Assembly (NCBI RefSeq): GCF_900113335.1
Contig: NZ_FOOX01000001.1
Span: 124,001-188,000, forward strand
Reading direction: 5' to 3'
Length of the DNA: 64,000 nt
Source: Desulfotruncus arcticus DSM 17038
GTDB lineage: Bacteria; Bacillota; Desulfotomaculia; Desulfotomaculales; Desulfallaceae
Part shown: one piece after another, positions 35,231 to 43,895 of the stretch
Position numbering within the stretch: the first letter of the stretch is position 1
How the letters are laid out: each line of letters starts with the position of its first letter
Notes under the pieces: generated by a model
Database searches by the model: none
Told to the model about the DNA's origin: nothing
Seen by the model: only the letters and a program-made list of their open reading frames with translations
Position numbers and translations under genes: made by a program

Positions 35231-35853
35231 TAACGGATTAACCGGGTGGCGCCTTGGTAATTTGCAACGTAATAGGAATTGTTGATCGAAGTCTCGACAA
35301 CTTTCTTTTTTGAAGAAGATGCATGTATGAACATGCCATCGCCAACATATATTCCTACATGATCTATGCCCGACTGCCCGTAGTAACTAAAGAAAAGCAA
35401 ATCACCGGGAGCAAGCTGATTGCGGCTTACTTTAACGCCGTAATTAAACTGGTCGGAGGCCAGGTGAGGCAAATCATACCCTGCTTTTTTATATACGTAC
35501 CTGCTAAAGCCCGAACAGTCGAAGCTTGTGGGACCGCCGGCGCCATATGCGTAACTGCTGCCCAAAAGGTCATAGGCTGTTTTAACAACCAGGCGGGCAG
35601 CATTGTTTCCAGAGCGGGATACGGGGGTTGCGGCTTGGGGAGCAGCCGGGGCGGGCTTGGGAGCGGTTTTTACCACTGGTTGGGTATATGTATTGTTAAA
35701 ACGAATATAATCACTAAAAATGACTTGATCATTACTATTTACAACCATTACCTGGTGTTGTGCGGGAACAGCCAGTGCGTTGTTTCCCGGGATACTGACT
35801 AAAGAGGCAACCAATGATGCAGAAACTAAAACAGATGCAAACAATTTGCGCAT
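35230..35853 (-). CDS. Secreted NlpC/P60 (C40) peptidoglycan endopeptidase
   Basis: A 207-residue exported cell-wall hydrolase cleaving stem peptides. An N-terminal signal peptide (MRKLFASVLVSASLVASLVS ... ALA) precedes a linker rich in alanine and proline. The NlpC/P60 domain fills the C-terminal 115 residues: the catalytic cysteine is in SFDCSGFSRYVYKKAG, the histidine in DHVGIYVGDGMF and the third residue in IHASS. I start it at the ATG complementary to 35851-35853, because AAAGGAGC lies just upstream; the longer frame adds an untypical N-terminal stretch. It is convergent with gpsA. Confidence 0.92.
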   Translation of the reverse strand: MRKLFASVLVSASLVASLVSIPGNNALAVPAQHQVMVVNSNDQVIFSDYIRFNNTYTQPVVKTAPKPAPAAPQAATPVSRSGNNAARLVVKTAYDLLGSSYAYGAGGPTSFDCSGFSRYVYKKAGYDLPHLASDQFNYGVKVSRNQLAPGDLLFFSYYGQSGIDHVGIYVGDGMFIHASSSKKKVVETSINNSYYVANYQGATRLIR

Positions 35854-36191
35854 ATATTGCTCCTTTCGACTTCCATTGATTTCCTTTGCGTAATCTTTCA
35901 ACTCCTTGTGCCATTAGTCAATTATTCGACAATAAAAATATTTTCCCTGCCAAATGGTAATAAATAAAAAATTTAACTTTTTTATTTGTTAAATTCATTT
36001 AGTTGTAATAAACAAGTTCTAAATTCATATATATATATTGTTATTGTATGTAATTGGAAAAAAATTCTCGTGGGCCGGGCTCAACGAGTTGAAGGTTTAA
36101 ACGCCTTTCCTGCCGGTGGGGGGGATGCTAAAGAATGCGCTAGCTTTTATATAGATAACTTTTCAAATTTTTTAAAGGAGGGAGTGCGTTC
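35854..36191. other. A/T-rich divergent region between the NlpC gene and spoIVA
   Basis: About 340 bases with no supported gene. It contains a TATATATATAT tract near 36030 and a G/C-richer patch (36068-36125) with short local inverted repeats. It must hold promoters for both divergent genes. I could not identify a sporulation sigma-E promoter for spoIVA with confidence, and no known riboswitch core is recognisable on either strand. Confidence 0.4.
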
Positions 36192-37673
36192 ATGGAAAAG
36201 TTCGATATTTTCCGTGATATCGCGGAACGCACCGAAGGGGATATTTACCTTGGTGTAAGCGGCGGCGTCCGGACCGGTAAATCCACGTTTATTAAAAGGT
36301 TTATGGAGTTAATGGTTTTACCCAACATAGAAAATGAGCACGAGCGGGAAAGGGCCAAGGATGAGCTCCCCCAGAGCGGGAACGGCAAAACCATTATGAC
36401 CACTGAGCCCAAGTTTGTACCAAATGAGGCTGTGGAAGTGGAAGTTAGCCCGAATCTCACAGTTAAAGTTCGTCTGGTTGATTGCGTCGGGTACAGGGTG
36501 GAGGGGGCGTTGGGTTACGAAGATGAGGAAGGAAACCCGCGCATGGTATCCACGCCCTGGTTTGATGACCCGATTCCCTTTGAGGAGGCAGCTGAAACCG
36601 GCACCAGAAAGGTTATCAGTGAACATTCCACAATTGGTATTGTGGTGACTACCGATGGCACCACTTCCGATATTCCGAGGGAGAATTTCATCGCTGCGGA
36701 AGAGCGGGTTGTAGAAGAGCTAAAAGAAATAAACAGGCCGTTCTTAATTATATTAAACAGCACAGCGCCGGAAGCAGAGGAAACAATCCAACTGGCTGAC
36801 GAACTGTCGGAGAAATATGATGTTCCGGTAATTCCGATTAACTGTGCCGAAATGAGCCAACTGGATATATTACAAATCATGGAAAAAGCTCTCTTTGAAT
36901 TTCCGGTCAATGAAGTATCTATTACAATGCCTCTCTGGGTGGAAGAATTAGATCTAAAACACTGGCTGAGAGATAAATTTGACTCTGCCGTACAAGAGAC
37001 TGTACAGCAGGTAAGACGGTTGCGGGATATTGACGGGGCGGTTGAAAAATTAAGCCAATACGATATGGTGCGGCAGGTAGATTTAAGCAGCATGGATTTA
37101 GGCACTGGTACCGCCGCCATTGAAATCAGTTCCAACCCGGAGCTGTTTTACAAGGTCTTGTCAGAGGAAGCCGGGATCGAGTTGGAAGGGGATCACCACT
37201 TGTTCCGGTTATTTAAGGAATTTGCTGTGGCCAAGCGTGAGTACGACAAAATTGCTCCGGCAATTATGGAATTGCACGAAAGCGGCTACGGGGTAGTTAA
37301 TCCTACCATTAACGATATGCAGTTGGAGGAACCCGAATTGATTCGGCAGGGAAGCCGTTTCGGTGTTAAGCTTAAAGCCAGCGCTCCAACAGTACACATG
37401 ATTAAAGCCAATATTAATACTGAAATTACCCCTATCATCGGCACGGAAAAGCAGTGTGAAGAACTCGTTCGCTATATGCTGAACGAATTTGAAGAAAACC
37501 CACGCAAGATCTGGGAATCCGAAATATTCGGCAAATCAGTCAGTGACCTTGTACGTGAAGGAATCCAAAACAAACTGCAAAGAATGCCCGACAATGCCCA
37601 GATTAAATTACAGGAAACTGTTCAGCGAATTGTTAACGACGGCAGTGGCGGACTGATCTGCATCATTATATAA
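36192..37673 (+). CDS. spoIVA: Stage IV sporulation protein A
   Basis: A 493-residue ATPase that polymerises on the forespore surface to form the basement layer of the spore coat. The TRAFAC-like Walker A motif is GVSGGVRTGKSTFIKRF near residue 24, and the Walker B region is VRLVDCVGYRVEGALGY. The middle domain and C-terminal tail (IQNKLQRMPDNAQIKLQETVQR) match the family, and the length equals that of Bacillus SpoIVA (492). AAAGGAGGGAG precedes the ATG. Followed by a clear terminator. Confidence 0.97.
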   Translation: MEKFDIFRDIAERTEGDIYLGVSGGVRTGKSTFIKRFMELMVLPNIENEHERERAKDELPQSGNGKTIMTTEPKFVPNEAVEVEVSPNLTVKVRLVDCVGYRVEGALGYEDEEGNPRMVSTPWFDDPIPFEEAAETGTRKVISEHSTIGIVVTTDGTTSDIPRENFIAAEERVVEELKEINRPFLIILNSTAPEAEETIQLADELSEKYDVPVIPINCAEMSQLDILQIMEKALFEFPVNEVSITMPLWVEELDLKHWLRDKFDSAVQETVQQVRRLRDIDGAVEKLSQYDMVRQVDLSSMDLGTGTAAIEISSNPELFYKVLSEEAGIELEGDHHLFRLFKEFAVAKREYDKIAPAIMELHESGYGVVNPTINDMQLEEPELIRQGSRFGVKLKASAPTVHMIKANINTEITPIIGTEKQCEELVRYMLNEFEENPRKIWESEIFGKSVSDLVREGIQNKLQRMPDNAQIKLQETVQRIVNDGSGGLICIII

Positions 37674-37701
37674 ACCACGAAATTTATCTGTAGATTTAGC
37701 G

Positions 37702-37729
37702 CACCGGCTGGAAATAGCCGGTTTTTTTT
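37702..37729 (+). terminator. Intrinsic terminator after spoIVA
   Basis: CACCGGCT pairs with AGCCGGT around GGAAAT, followed by nine T. Confidence 0.88.
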
Positions 37730-37744
37730 TGGTTAAGCCTTATC

Positions 37745-37966
37745 TTATAGTATATTAGTCTTTTCTTCCTGTTTAGTTAACCTGTTATCCAATCTAATTA
37801 TATCGTCCTTAACGTCCTTCTTAATGATGCTAACATCTTGCTGTAGTTTATGTTGGCCTTTCTCTAAACGAATTAACCGTTCATTAATTGGCAGAAGTTT
37901 ATCATTTAGTTTTTCGTCCAATACTTCATCCAATACCCGGCGAAGTATGCTTTCCAACTCACTCAT
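37745..37966 (-). CDS. Small coiled-coil protein, 73 aa
   Basis: A 73-residue, highly charged protein that looks like one long amphipathic helix (heptad pattern through LIRLEKGQHKLQQDVSIIKK). GAGGAGC lies about ten bases before the ATG, so it is probably translated. A truncated paralogue occurs at 44948-45178; both share LEKGQ(H/R)KLQ, IKKDVK and the identical ending RLTKQEEKTNI. Function unknown; such short coiled coils are multi-copy in related genomes. Confidence 0.6.
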   Translation of the reverse strand: MSELESILRRVLDEVLDEKLNDKLLPINERLIRLEKGQHKLQQDVSIIKKDVKDDIIRLDNRLTKQEEKTNIL

Positions 37967-38121
37967 TAACTTTGTGCTCCTCGTTATCCGGCATTTATTC
38001 CAGTAACTAACTTTTGTTTAATTATAAAGAGATAAATTTAACAAGTCAAAGATTATTCCCTTGACCAGCTATGACAACGTTCCTGACTCCTAAATTCTGA
38101 TTACTATGTTTTAAAGAAGTA

Positions 38122-38151
38122 TTGTCAGTACATACTGTGCGGTGATATAAT
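38122..38151 (+). promoter_or_regulatory. Sigma-A promoter of the ACT-hom-thrB-lysC operon
   Basis: TTGTCA at 38122-38127 and a perfect TATAAT at 38146-38151 with an 18-base spacer, 60 bases before the first start codon. A small CATGGA/TCCATG hairpin (38162-38179) lies in the leader. Confidence 0.7.
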
Positions 38152-38210
38152 GTCTACCATGCATGGAATTTTATCCATGTTAAGTGGACTTAAAAGTGAG
38201 GTGCAAAAGG

Positions 38211-38654
38211 GTGGCTGGTAGGGAACCGCGGTTTTTTTTGGTTCGGGAGGATGTACTTCCCGAGGCAATTAATAAAACGGTTCAGGCCAAGGAGCTTCTA
38301 ATGCGCGGTGACGCGACTAACGTTGCCGAGGCGGTGGAAAAAGTTTGCCTGAGCCGTAGCGCCTTTTATAAATATAGGGACAAAGTTTACCCTTTTCACC
38401 GCTGGCAGCAGGATCAAACAGTAACCATGGAGTTAACCCTGGAGCATCGTTCGGGAGTATTATCGGCTTTACTTAGCAACATTGCCGCAGTAGGCGGCAA
38501 TGTTGTAACTATTAACCAGAACCTGCCGCAGCAAGGGGTGGCCAGCGCCTCAATAACCATTGAAACAAATAACCTGGAATGCGACGTGGAGCAAATGCTG
38601 AACCTTCTCCGTAATACGCTTGGGGTAAAAAAAGCCAGATTTTTAGGTTCATGA
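38211..38654 (+). CDS. ACT domain protein, PheB type
   Basis: About 147 residues. The N-terminal half (FFLVREDVLPEAINKTVQAKELL ... CLSRSAFYKYRDKVYPF) is a helix-turn-helix-like region. The C-terminal half is an ACT domain (MELTLEHRSGVLSALLSNIAAVGGNVVTINQ). This layout is the PheB/UPF0735 family that precedes hom in many Firmicutes; it probably senses an amino acid and modulates the operon or enzymes. It is sometimes mislabelled chorismate mutase. I use GTG 38211, with GAGGTG eight bases upstream, rather than GTG 38184. Confidence 0.87.
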   Translation: MAGREPRFFLVREDVLPEAINKTVQAKELLMRGDATNVAEAVEKVCLSRSAFYKYRDKVYPFHRWQQDQTVTMELTLEHRSGVLSALLSNIAAVGGNVVTINQNLPQQGVASASITIETNNLECDVEQMLNLLRNTLGVKKARFLGS

Positions 38655-38675
38655 ATTAATGAAAGGAGACAAAGT

Positions 38676-39968
38676 ATGTCCGTTGAAAATATAAAGATCG
38701 GTATGCTGGGTCTGGGTACGGTGGGCCGCGGAGTATACCGGATAATTACCGGCAACGGTGAAAACATAAAACGAAAAATCGGCGCCGGTCTGGAAATCAA
38801 AAAAATATTGGTACGCGACTTAAACAGAGACCGGGGAGTAGAATTGGATCAGCAACTGTTAACCGGTGAAATTAATGATATTATGGAAGACCCGGAAATA
38901 AAAATAGTAATTGAAGTGATGGGGGGAATAGAGCCTACCCTGGATTTTGTTCAGCAGGCTTTGCAAAATGGTAAAAGTGTAGTTACTGCCAATAAAGATA
39001 TGATTGCTGTTTACGGCAAACAGCTTTTCGAGCTGGCCGAGGCCAACCGGGCCGACCTTCTGTTTGAGGCCAGCGTGGCCGGCGGTATTCCCATTATCAG
39101 GCCGTTAAAACAGTGCCTTGCCGCCAATCGCATTAACCAGGTGATTGGAATTATTAACGGTACCACCAATTATATGCTGACCAAAATGACCAAAGAAGGG
39201 TCTGATTTTGCAGAGGTGCTCAGAGAAGCACAGGACAAGGGCTATGCCGAGGCGAACCCGGCTTCCGATATAGAAGGCTATGATGCCGCCCGCAAGCTGG
39301 CCATACTTGCTTCTATTGCTTTTAACTCCAGAGTGGTGCTGGATGATGTTTATACGGAAGGTATTACCAAGATTACCGCTACCGATATATCTTACGCCGG
39401 TGAATTGAATTATACGGTTAAACTTTTGGGTATTGCCAAAGAAACTGAAGAAGGTGTGGAGGTAAGGGTTCATCCCACATTAATACCTGTTGATCACCCG
39501 CTTGCGGCCGTAAATGACGTTTTTAACGCTATCTTTGTATCCGGTGACGCAGTTGGCGATACCATGTTTTACGGCCGTGGGGCCGGTGAACTGCCCACCG
39601 CTAGCGCCGTTGTTTCAGATGCTATGGATGCGGCCCGTGATCTGCTGCGCAATGTGCCCGGAATAATCTCCTGTACCTGTTACGATGAAAAACCGGTTAA
39701 AGATATGGGACTGGTTGAAAGCAGATATTATATTCGCATCCAGGTTTCCGACAAGCCCGGGGTGCTGGCGTCTATTGCTTACGCCTTTAGTGATAAAGAA
39801 GTCAGCCTGGCCACGGTGCTCCAAAAACAAACCGATGCGGTAACAGCGGAAATCGTTTTAGTTACACACAAGGTCAGGGAGAAAAACATGCAAGAAGCTT
39901 TAGAAATTATCAAGCATTTATCTTCAGTTAAGGCAATTTCCAATGTGATTCGCGTGGAGGGTGATTAA
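38676..39968 (+). CDS. hom: Homoserine dehydrogenase
   Basis: A 430-residue NAD(P)-dependent enzyme reducing aspartate semialdehyde to homoserine, the branch point to threonine and methionine. The Rossmann motif GMLGLGTVGRGVYRII is at the N terminus; VTANKDMIAVYG, EASVAGGIPIIRPLK and GIINGTTNYMLTKM are catalytic-domain motifs. A C-terminal ACT domain (about residues 355-430, IRIQVSDKPGVLASIAYAF) is the expected threonine-feedback site. GAAAGGAG precedes the ATG; thrB starts four bases after the stop. Confidence 0.96.
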   Translation: MSVENIKIGMLGLGTVGRGVYRIITGNGENIKRKIGAGLEIKKILVRDLNRDRGVELDQQLLTGEINDIMEDPEIKIVIEVMGGIEPTLDFVQQALQNGKSVVTANKDMIAVYGKQLFELAEANRADLLFEASVAGGIPIIRPLKQCLAANRINQVIGIINGTTNYMLTKMTKEGSDFAEVLREAQDKGYAEANPASDIEGYDAARKLAILASIAFNSRVVLDDVYTEGITKITATDISYAGELNYTVKLLGIAKETEEGVEVRVHPTLIPVDHPLAAVNDVFNAIFVSGDAVGDTMFYGRGAGELPTASAVVSDAMDAARDLLRNVPGIISCTCYDEKPVKDMGLVESRYYIRIQVSDKPGVLASIAYAFSDKEVSLATVLQKQTDAVTAEIVLVTHKVREKNMQEALEIIKHLSSVKAISNVIRVEGD

Positions 39969-39972
39969 TTCC

Positions 39973-40875
39973 GTGATAAGAGTTCAGGTTCCGGCTACTA
40001 CTGCTAACCTGGGACCGGGGTTCGATTGCCTGGGCATGGCCCTTGAGCTTTATAACGTGGTGGAGTTCAGCAAAATTCACCATGGCCTGGTTATAGAAAT
40101 TGAGGGTGAAGGTTCCGGGGAATTACCCAGGGATCAAAAAAATTTAGTCTACCGCGCGGCCAGGCGGGTATTTGAAAAGACAGGATACGATCCCGGAGGG
40201 CTGAGGATCAAGCTTTCCAATAATATCCCCCTGGGCAGAGGTCTCGGCAGCAGCGCTTCCGCGGTTGTAGGTGGTATTATTGCTGCCGGCATGATGTCCG
40301 GAGCGTCTTTGAGCCGGCGCGAGATCCTGGGGCTGGCCTGCTCCATGGAAGGACATCCGGACAATGTTGCCCCGGCGATACTGGGCGGATTGGTTATTTA
40401 CACCTCTGTTGACGGTGAAATCAACTGGCTGAAAATAGATTTGCCCGCCGGGTTAAAAGTTGTGGCAGCTGTTCCCGATTTTCCCGTCAATACCAGGGAA
40501 GCCAGGGAGAACCTGCCGCATATGGTTACGCTGCGTGATGCTGTTTTTAATATCAGCAGGGCCGCACTTTTGGTGGCGGCGTTGCAAAAAGGTGATTTTA
40601 ACCTGCTGGGTACGGCTATGGACGATAGAATTCACCAGCCATATCGTTCCGGTCTGATCCCCGGGTATAAAAAAGTTGTTTCCGCGGCTAGGCTGGCAGG
40701 CGCCCGGGGCGTTGCCGTAAGCGGCGCCGGACCGACCATAATTGCGATGGCGGATGGCAACTATAAACTGATAGCGGAAGTTATGAAAGAAACTTTTAGG
40801 GAAAGCGGCGTTAGCGCCCGCTCGATTATACTGGATCCCAACCCGGTGGGGGCAAGGGCACTGGAAGTAATTTAA
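39973..40875 (+). CDS. thrB: Homoserine kinase
   Basis: A 300-residue GHMP kinase phosphorylating homoserine on the threonine branch. Motifs are VPATTANLGPGFDCLG, the glycine-rich ATP loop NIPLGRGLGSSASAVVGG, EGHPDNVAPAILGG and the C-terminal GVAVSGAGPTIIA. I use GTG 39973 (MIRVQVPATT), with GGAGGG about 11 bases upstream; GTG 39961 is also in frame but would overlap hom. It lies between hom and lysC in one operon. Confidence 0.95.
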   Translation: MIRVQVPATTANLGPGFDCLGMALELYNVVEFSKIHHGLVIEIEGEGSGELPRDQKNLVYRAARRVFEKTGYDPGGLRIKLSNNIPLGRGLGSSASAVVGGIIAAGMMSGASLSRREILGLACSMEGHPDNVAPAILGGLVIYTSVDGEINWLKIDLPAGLKVVAAVPDFPVNTREARENLPHMVTLRDAVFNISRAALLVAALQKGDFNLLGTAMDDRIHQPYRSGLIPGYKKVVSAARLAGARGVAVSGAGPTIIAMADGNYKLIAEVMKETFRESGVSARSIILDPNPVGARALEVI

Positions 40876-40887
40876 GGAGTGAAATAT

Positions 40888-42126
40888 ATGCTAATTGTAC
40901 AAAAGTTTGGCGGCACATCGGTGGGAAACGCCGACAGAATTAAAAATGTGGCCAGACGGGTAGTCAATAAACAAAAAGAGGGCAATCAGATGGTAGTGGT
41001 TGTCTCGGCGATGGGAGACTCCACTGATGATTTGATTGAACTCTCCCGGCAAATTACGAGCAACCCCTCACCCAGGGAAATGGATATGCTGCTTTCCACG
41101 GGGGAACAGGTTTCCATAGCACTTCTGGCCATGGCCATTAAAAGCCTTGGGGTAGATGTAATTTCACTGACAGGGCCCCAGGCGGGCATAAAAACTGATC
41201 CGATTTACTCTAAAGCACGTATCATCGATGTTAACAATTCCCGCATGCTAAAAGAGCTTGAGGCTGGAAAAATAATTATCGTTGCCGGTTTTCAGGGACT
41301 CAATGAGTTTAATGATATTACCACCCTGGGGCGCGGGGGCTCCGACACCACAGCAGTTGTTCTGGCGGCCGCATTAAAGGCGGACCTTTGTGAAATTTTC
41401 ACCGATGTTGACGGGGTTTATACCACCGACCCGAGGCTGGTTCCCGAAGCCAGTAAACTGGATTCCATCACCTATGATGAAATGCTTGAATTGGCGCATC
41501 TGGGGGCCGCTGTGCTGCATCCCCGGGCTGTTGAGTGCGCTAAGCTTTATAGTATACCACTGCACGTTAGAAGTAGTTTTAATAACAACCCCGGCACAAT
41601 AGTCAAGGAGGAAAGTGACATGGAAAAAAGCATGTTCGTAACCGGAGTAACCTATAACAAAAATGTGGCCAAACTTGGTATTTTTGGTGTGCCTGACCAA
41701 CCCGGCATTGCCTATATGATTTTTAAGATGCTGGCTGATAAAAATGTTAATGTGGATATGATTGTGCAAAGCTCCATGCGTGAAGGAATCAATGACATAT
41801 CGTTTACCGTGGCCCAGGATGACCTGCGTAAAGCCCTGGAAACCATTGAGGAAATTATCAAAGTGGTCGGCGCCAAGGGTTATACCCACGACCCGCACGT
41901 GGCTATGGTTTCCGTGGTGGGGGCCGGTATGACCAGTAACCCGGGTGTTGCCGCCATGATGTTTGGCGCGCTGGCTGACGAAGGTATTAACATAGACATG
42001 ATTGCCACTTCGGATATTAAGATTTCCTGCATTGTAACCAACAACAAAGCCGAAACCGCAATAAAAGTGCTGCACAAAAAGTTTGACCTGGAAAAAGCCT
42101 GCTGTAGCAAAAACTGCTGCGCGTAG
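40888..42126 (+). CDS. lysC: Aspartate kinase
   Basis: A 412-residue aspartokinase, the first step of the aspartate family. The N terminus is LIVQKFGGTSVGNADRI; the catalytic amino acid kinase domain runs to about residue 235 (TLGRGGSDTTAVVLAAAL, TDVDGVYTTDPR). Two ACT domains follow (VGVPDQPG-like IFGVPDQPGIAYMIFK, and VVGAGMTSNPGVAAMMF). The tail ends in a cysteine-rich CCSKNCCA, unusual for the family. ATG 40888 follows AAGGAGTG. Clustered with hom and thrB, it is probably the threonine-responsive isozyme (inference). Confidence 0.95.
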   Translation: MLIVQKFGGTSVGNADRIKNVARRVVNKQKEGNQMVVVVSAMGDSTDDLIELSRQITSNPSPREMDMLLSTGEQVSIALLAMAIKSLGVDVISLTGPQAGIKTDPIYSKARIIDVNNSRMLKELEAGKIIIVAGFQGLNEFNDITTLGRGGSDTTAVVLAAALKADLCEIFTDVDGVYTTDPRLVPEASKLDSITYDEMLELAHLGAAVLHPRAVECAKLYSIPLHVRSSFNNNPGTIVKEESDMEKSMFVTGVTYNKNVAKLGIFGVPDQPGIAYMIFKMLADKNVNVDMIVQSSMREGINDISFTVAQDDLRKALETIEEIIKVVGAKGYTHDPHVAMVSVVGAGMTSNPGVAAMMFGALADEGINIDMIATSDIKISCIVTNNKAETAIKVLHKKFDLEKACCSKNCCA

Positions 42127-42135
42127 GAGGAAAAG

Positions 42136-43338
42136 ATGAAATATATAGTGGTGGTCGGAGACGGGATGGCTGATTATCCCCGTCCCGAACTGGATAACAA
42201 AACTCCGCTGCAGTATGCTGTAACGCCTAATATGGACCTTTTGGCGGCGCAGGGAAAAACGGGTATGGTTAAAACCGTGCCGAACGGTTTTCCGCCTGGC
42301 AGCGATGTGGCCAACCTTTCTGTTATGGGCTACGCGCCGGAAAAATATTATACCGGTCGTTCCCCTCTGGAGGCAGTCAGCATGGGAGTAGAATTGGCAG
42401 AGCAGGATGTGGCCTTTCGCTGCAACCTGATTACTCTTTCAGACGATGCCGGTTATGAGCAGAAAACAATGGTTGATTATAGCGCCGGTGAGATTACCAG
42501 TGAAGAGGCCGCTGAACTGATCGCAGCGGTTAATCAGGAATTGGGTGGCAGTGAAAGGCGCTTTTATCCCGGTATCAGCTATCGTCATCTGATGGTCTGG
42601 CAGGGAGGGCCGGTAAAAGTTGAACTGACCCCTCCGCATGACATTTCGGACCGGAGCGTGACTGATTATTTACCAAAGGGTGAGGGACAGGATATATTAT
42701 TGGAGATAATGCGGAACAGCTACCTGCTATTGAAGGACCATCCGGTAAACCGTTCGCGTATTCAAAGGGGCCTGCGCCCGGCCAATTCGGTTTGGCTATG
42801 GGGACAGGGCAAAAAGCCATCGTTACCGCTGTTTAAGGAATTGTACGGGCTGCAAGGGGCAGTTATTTCCGCAGTCGATTTGATCATGGGTATAGGCATA
42901 TGCGCTGGTCTTGAAATAATTAAAGTGCCAGGTGCCACCGGGAACATACATACTAATTTCCTGGGTAAAGCTGAAGTAGCATTAACCGCCCTTCGTGATG
43001 GAGCCGATTTTATCTACCTGCACGTTGAGGCGCCTGATGAAGCCGGGCACCAGGGTGAAACAGAGACCAAGGTAAAGGCTATAGAAGAAATTGATCGTTT
43101 GGTGCTGGCCACGCTGTTGAAAAGTCTGCCCGAATTTGGTGATTATAAAATTATGCTGCTTCCCGACCACCCGACGCCGCTTAGTATCAAAACCCACACA
43201 GCAGAGCCGGTTCCCTTTGCCTTAATGGACAGCAGGGGTAAAGGAGCTTCCGGTAGGACGTATGACGAGCAGACGGCGGCCGCGTCAGGCATTATGGTCG
43301 CAAACGGCCCCGCACTGATGAAATCATTTATCGCTTAG
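42136..43338 (+). CDS. apgM: Cofactor-independent phosphoglycerate mutase, archaeal (ApgM) type
   Basis: A 400-residue alkaline-phosphatase-superfamily enzyme. Motifs are VVVGDGMADYP (metal Asp), PNGFPPGSDVANLSVMGY with the catalytic serine, and the C-terminal metal sites HVEAPDEAGHQG and LLPDHPTPLSIKTHTAEPVPF. It interconverts 3- and 2-phosphoglycerate. Members of this family sit repeatedly in threonine operons and have been proposed to act as homoserine kinases where thrB is missing. Here thrB is present, so the reason for the linkage is open. AGGAGG before the ATG, nine bases from lysC. Confidence 0.92.
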   Translation: MKYIVVVGDGMADYPRPELDNKTPLQYAVTPNMDLLAAQGKTGMVKTVPNGFPPGSDVANLSVMGYAPEKYYTGRSPLEAVSMGVELAEQDVAFRCNLITLSDDAGYEQKTMVDYSAGEITSEEAAELIAAVNQELGGSERRFYPGISYRHLMVWQGGPVKVELTPPHDISDRSVTDYLPKGEGQDILLEIMRNSYLLLKDHPVNRSRIQRGLRPANSVWLWGQGKKPSLPLFKELYGLQGAVISAVDLIMGIGICAGLEIIKVPGATGNIHTNFLGKAEVALTALRDGADFIYLHVEAPDEAGHQGETETKVKAIEEIDRLVLATLLKSLPEFGDYKIMLLPDHPTPLSIKTHTAEPVPFALMDSRGKGASGRTYDEQTAAASGIMVANGPALMKSFIA

Positions 43339-43461
43339 TAAGTAAACGGGGCAGACCCCGTAAGCCAGCATCTTTTGTAGGGGGATGCCCCCCTGCCCGC
43401 CCGATATGCTAGTCAAAAGGATAAAAAGATCGCAGCTGATTTCACGAAAGGGAGGAGCAAC

Positions 43462-43800
43462 GTGGAAGAAAGTTTTAGCCGCAAACGCCCGAGTTTTGAC
43501 ACTTTCCGGGGATGGTTTATTGCGGAAGTTGAAAGACAGGCTCAAACCAAAATCGAAAATCCATTTATGAATTGGTATGATGTGGGCAGCGAAAAATTAC
43601 GGGAGAATATTATTGACAGTTTTATGGAAATGTTGGAATCCCGTTTTGGATTTCAACCTGTTTTCCAAATCAAGCTAAGTATGCTGGATAGTTCCTTGGA
43701 AAGCGTAATTATTCAGATATTCCATGTTTTTTCAACTATGTTCCTGGTGGAACATATTAACGAAAAAACATACAAACAGAGGGAAAAACTAAAACATTAA
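43462..43800 (+). CDS. Hypothetical protein, 112 aa
   Basis: I do not recognise this 112-residue protein. It is charged at the N terminus (SFSRKRPSFDTFRGWFIAEVERQ), with a hydrophobic stretch near residues 85-100 (VIIQIFHVFSTMFLVEHI) too short and polar to be a confident membrane helix. It has a very good ribosome site (GGGAGGAGCAAC before GTG) and no overlap, so it is likely real. It follows the lysC-apgM operon by 123 bases and precedes a SleB-type hydrolase. Confidence 0.55.
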   Translation: MEESFSRKRPSFDTFRGWFIAEVERQAQTKIENPFMNWYDVGSEKLRENIIDSFMEMLESRFGFQPVFQIKLSMLDSSLESVIIQIFHVFSTMFLVEHINEKTYKQREKLKH

Positions 43801-43895
43801 TTTTTTGCCCAAAATTTACTGCTTGGCCAGTTTAACGGAAGGCTTGTATAATAAAGCCGACAACTTGTGGTCAAGGAGGGAATGGCAAGAAAATT

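Noticed and set aside
35854..36000. ydaO/c-di-AMP riboswitch before the NlpC/P60 gene
   Set aside because: Such hydrolases often have one, but the conserved core is not present on the minus strand here.
35986..36258. 90-codon plus-strand frame running into spoIVA
   Set aside because: It overlaps the start of spoIVA, has no ribosome site and encodes low-quality sequence; spoIVA is certain.
38211..38654. Chorismate mutase activity for the ACT protein
   Set aside because: PheB-type proteins have been labelled so, but no mutase fold is visible and a true AroH exists at 15418-15777.
43385..43570. 61-codon frame overlapping the 112-aa hypothetical gene
   Set aside because: It lacks a ribosome site, while the overlapping frame has a strong one before GTG 43462.
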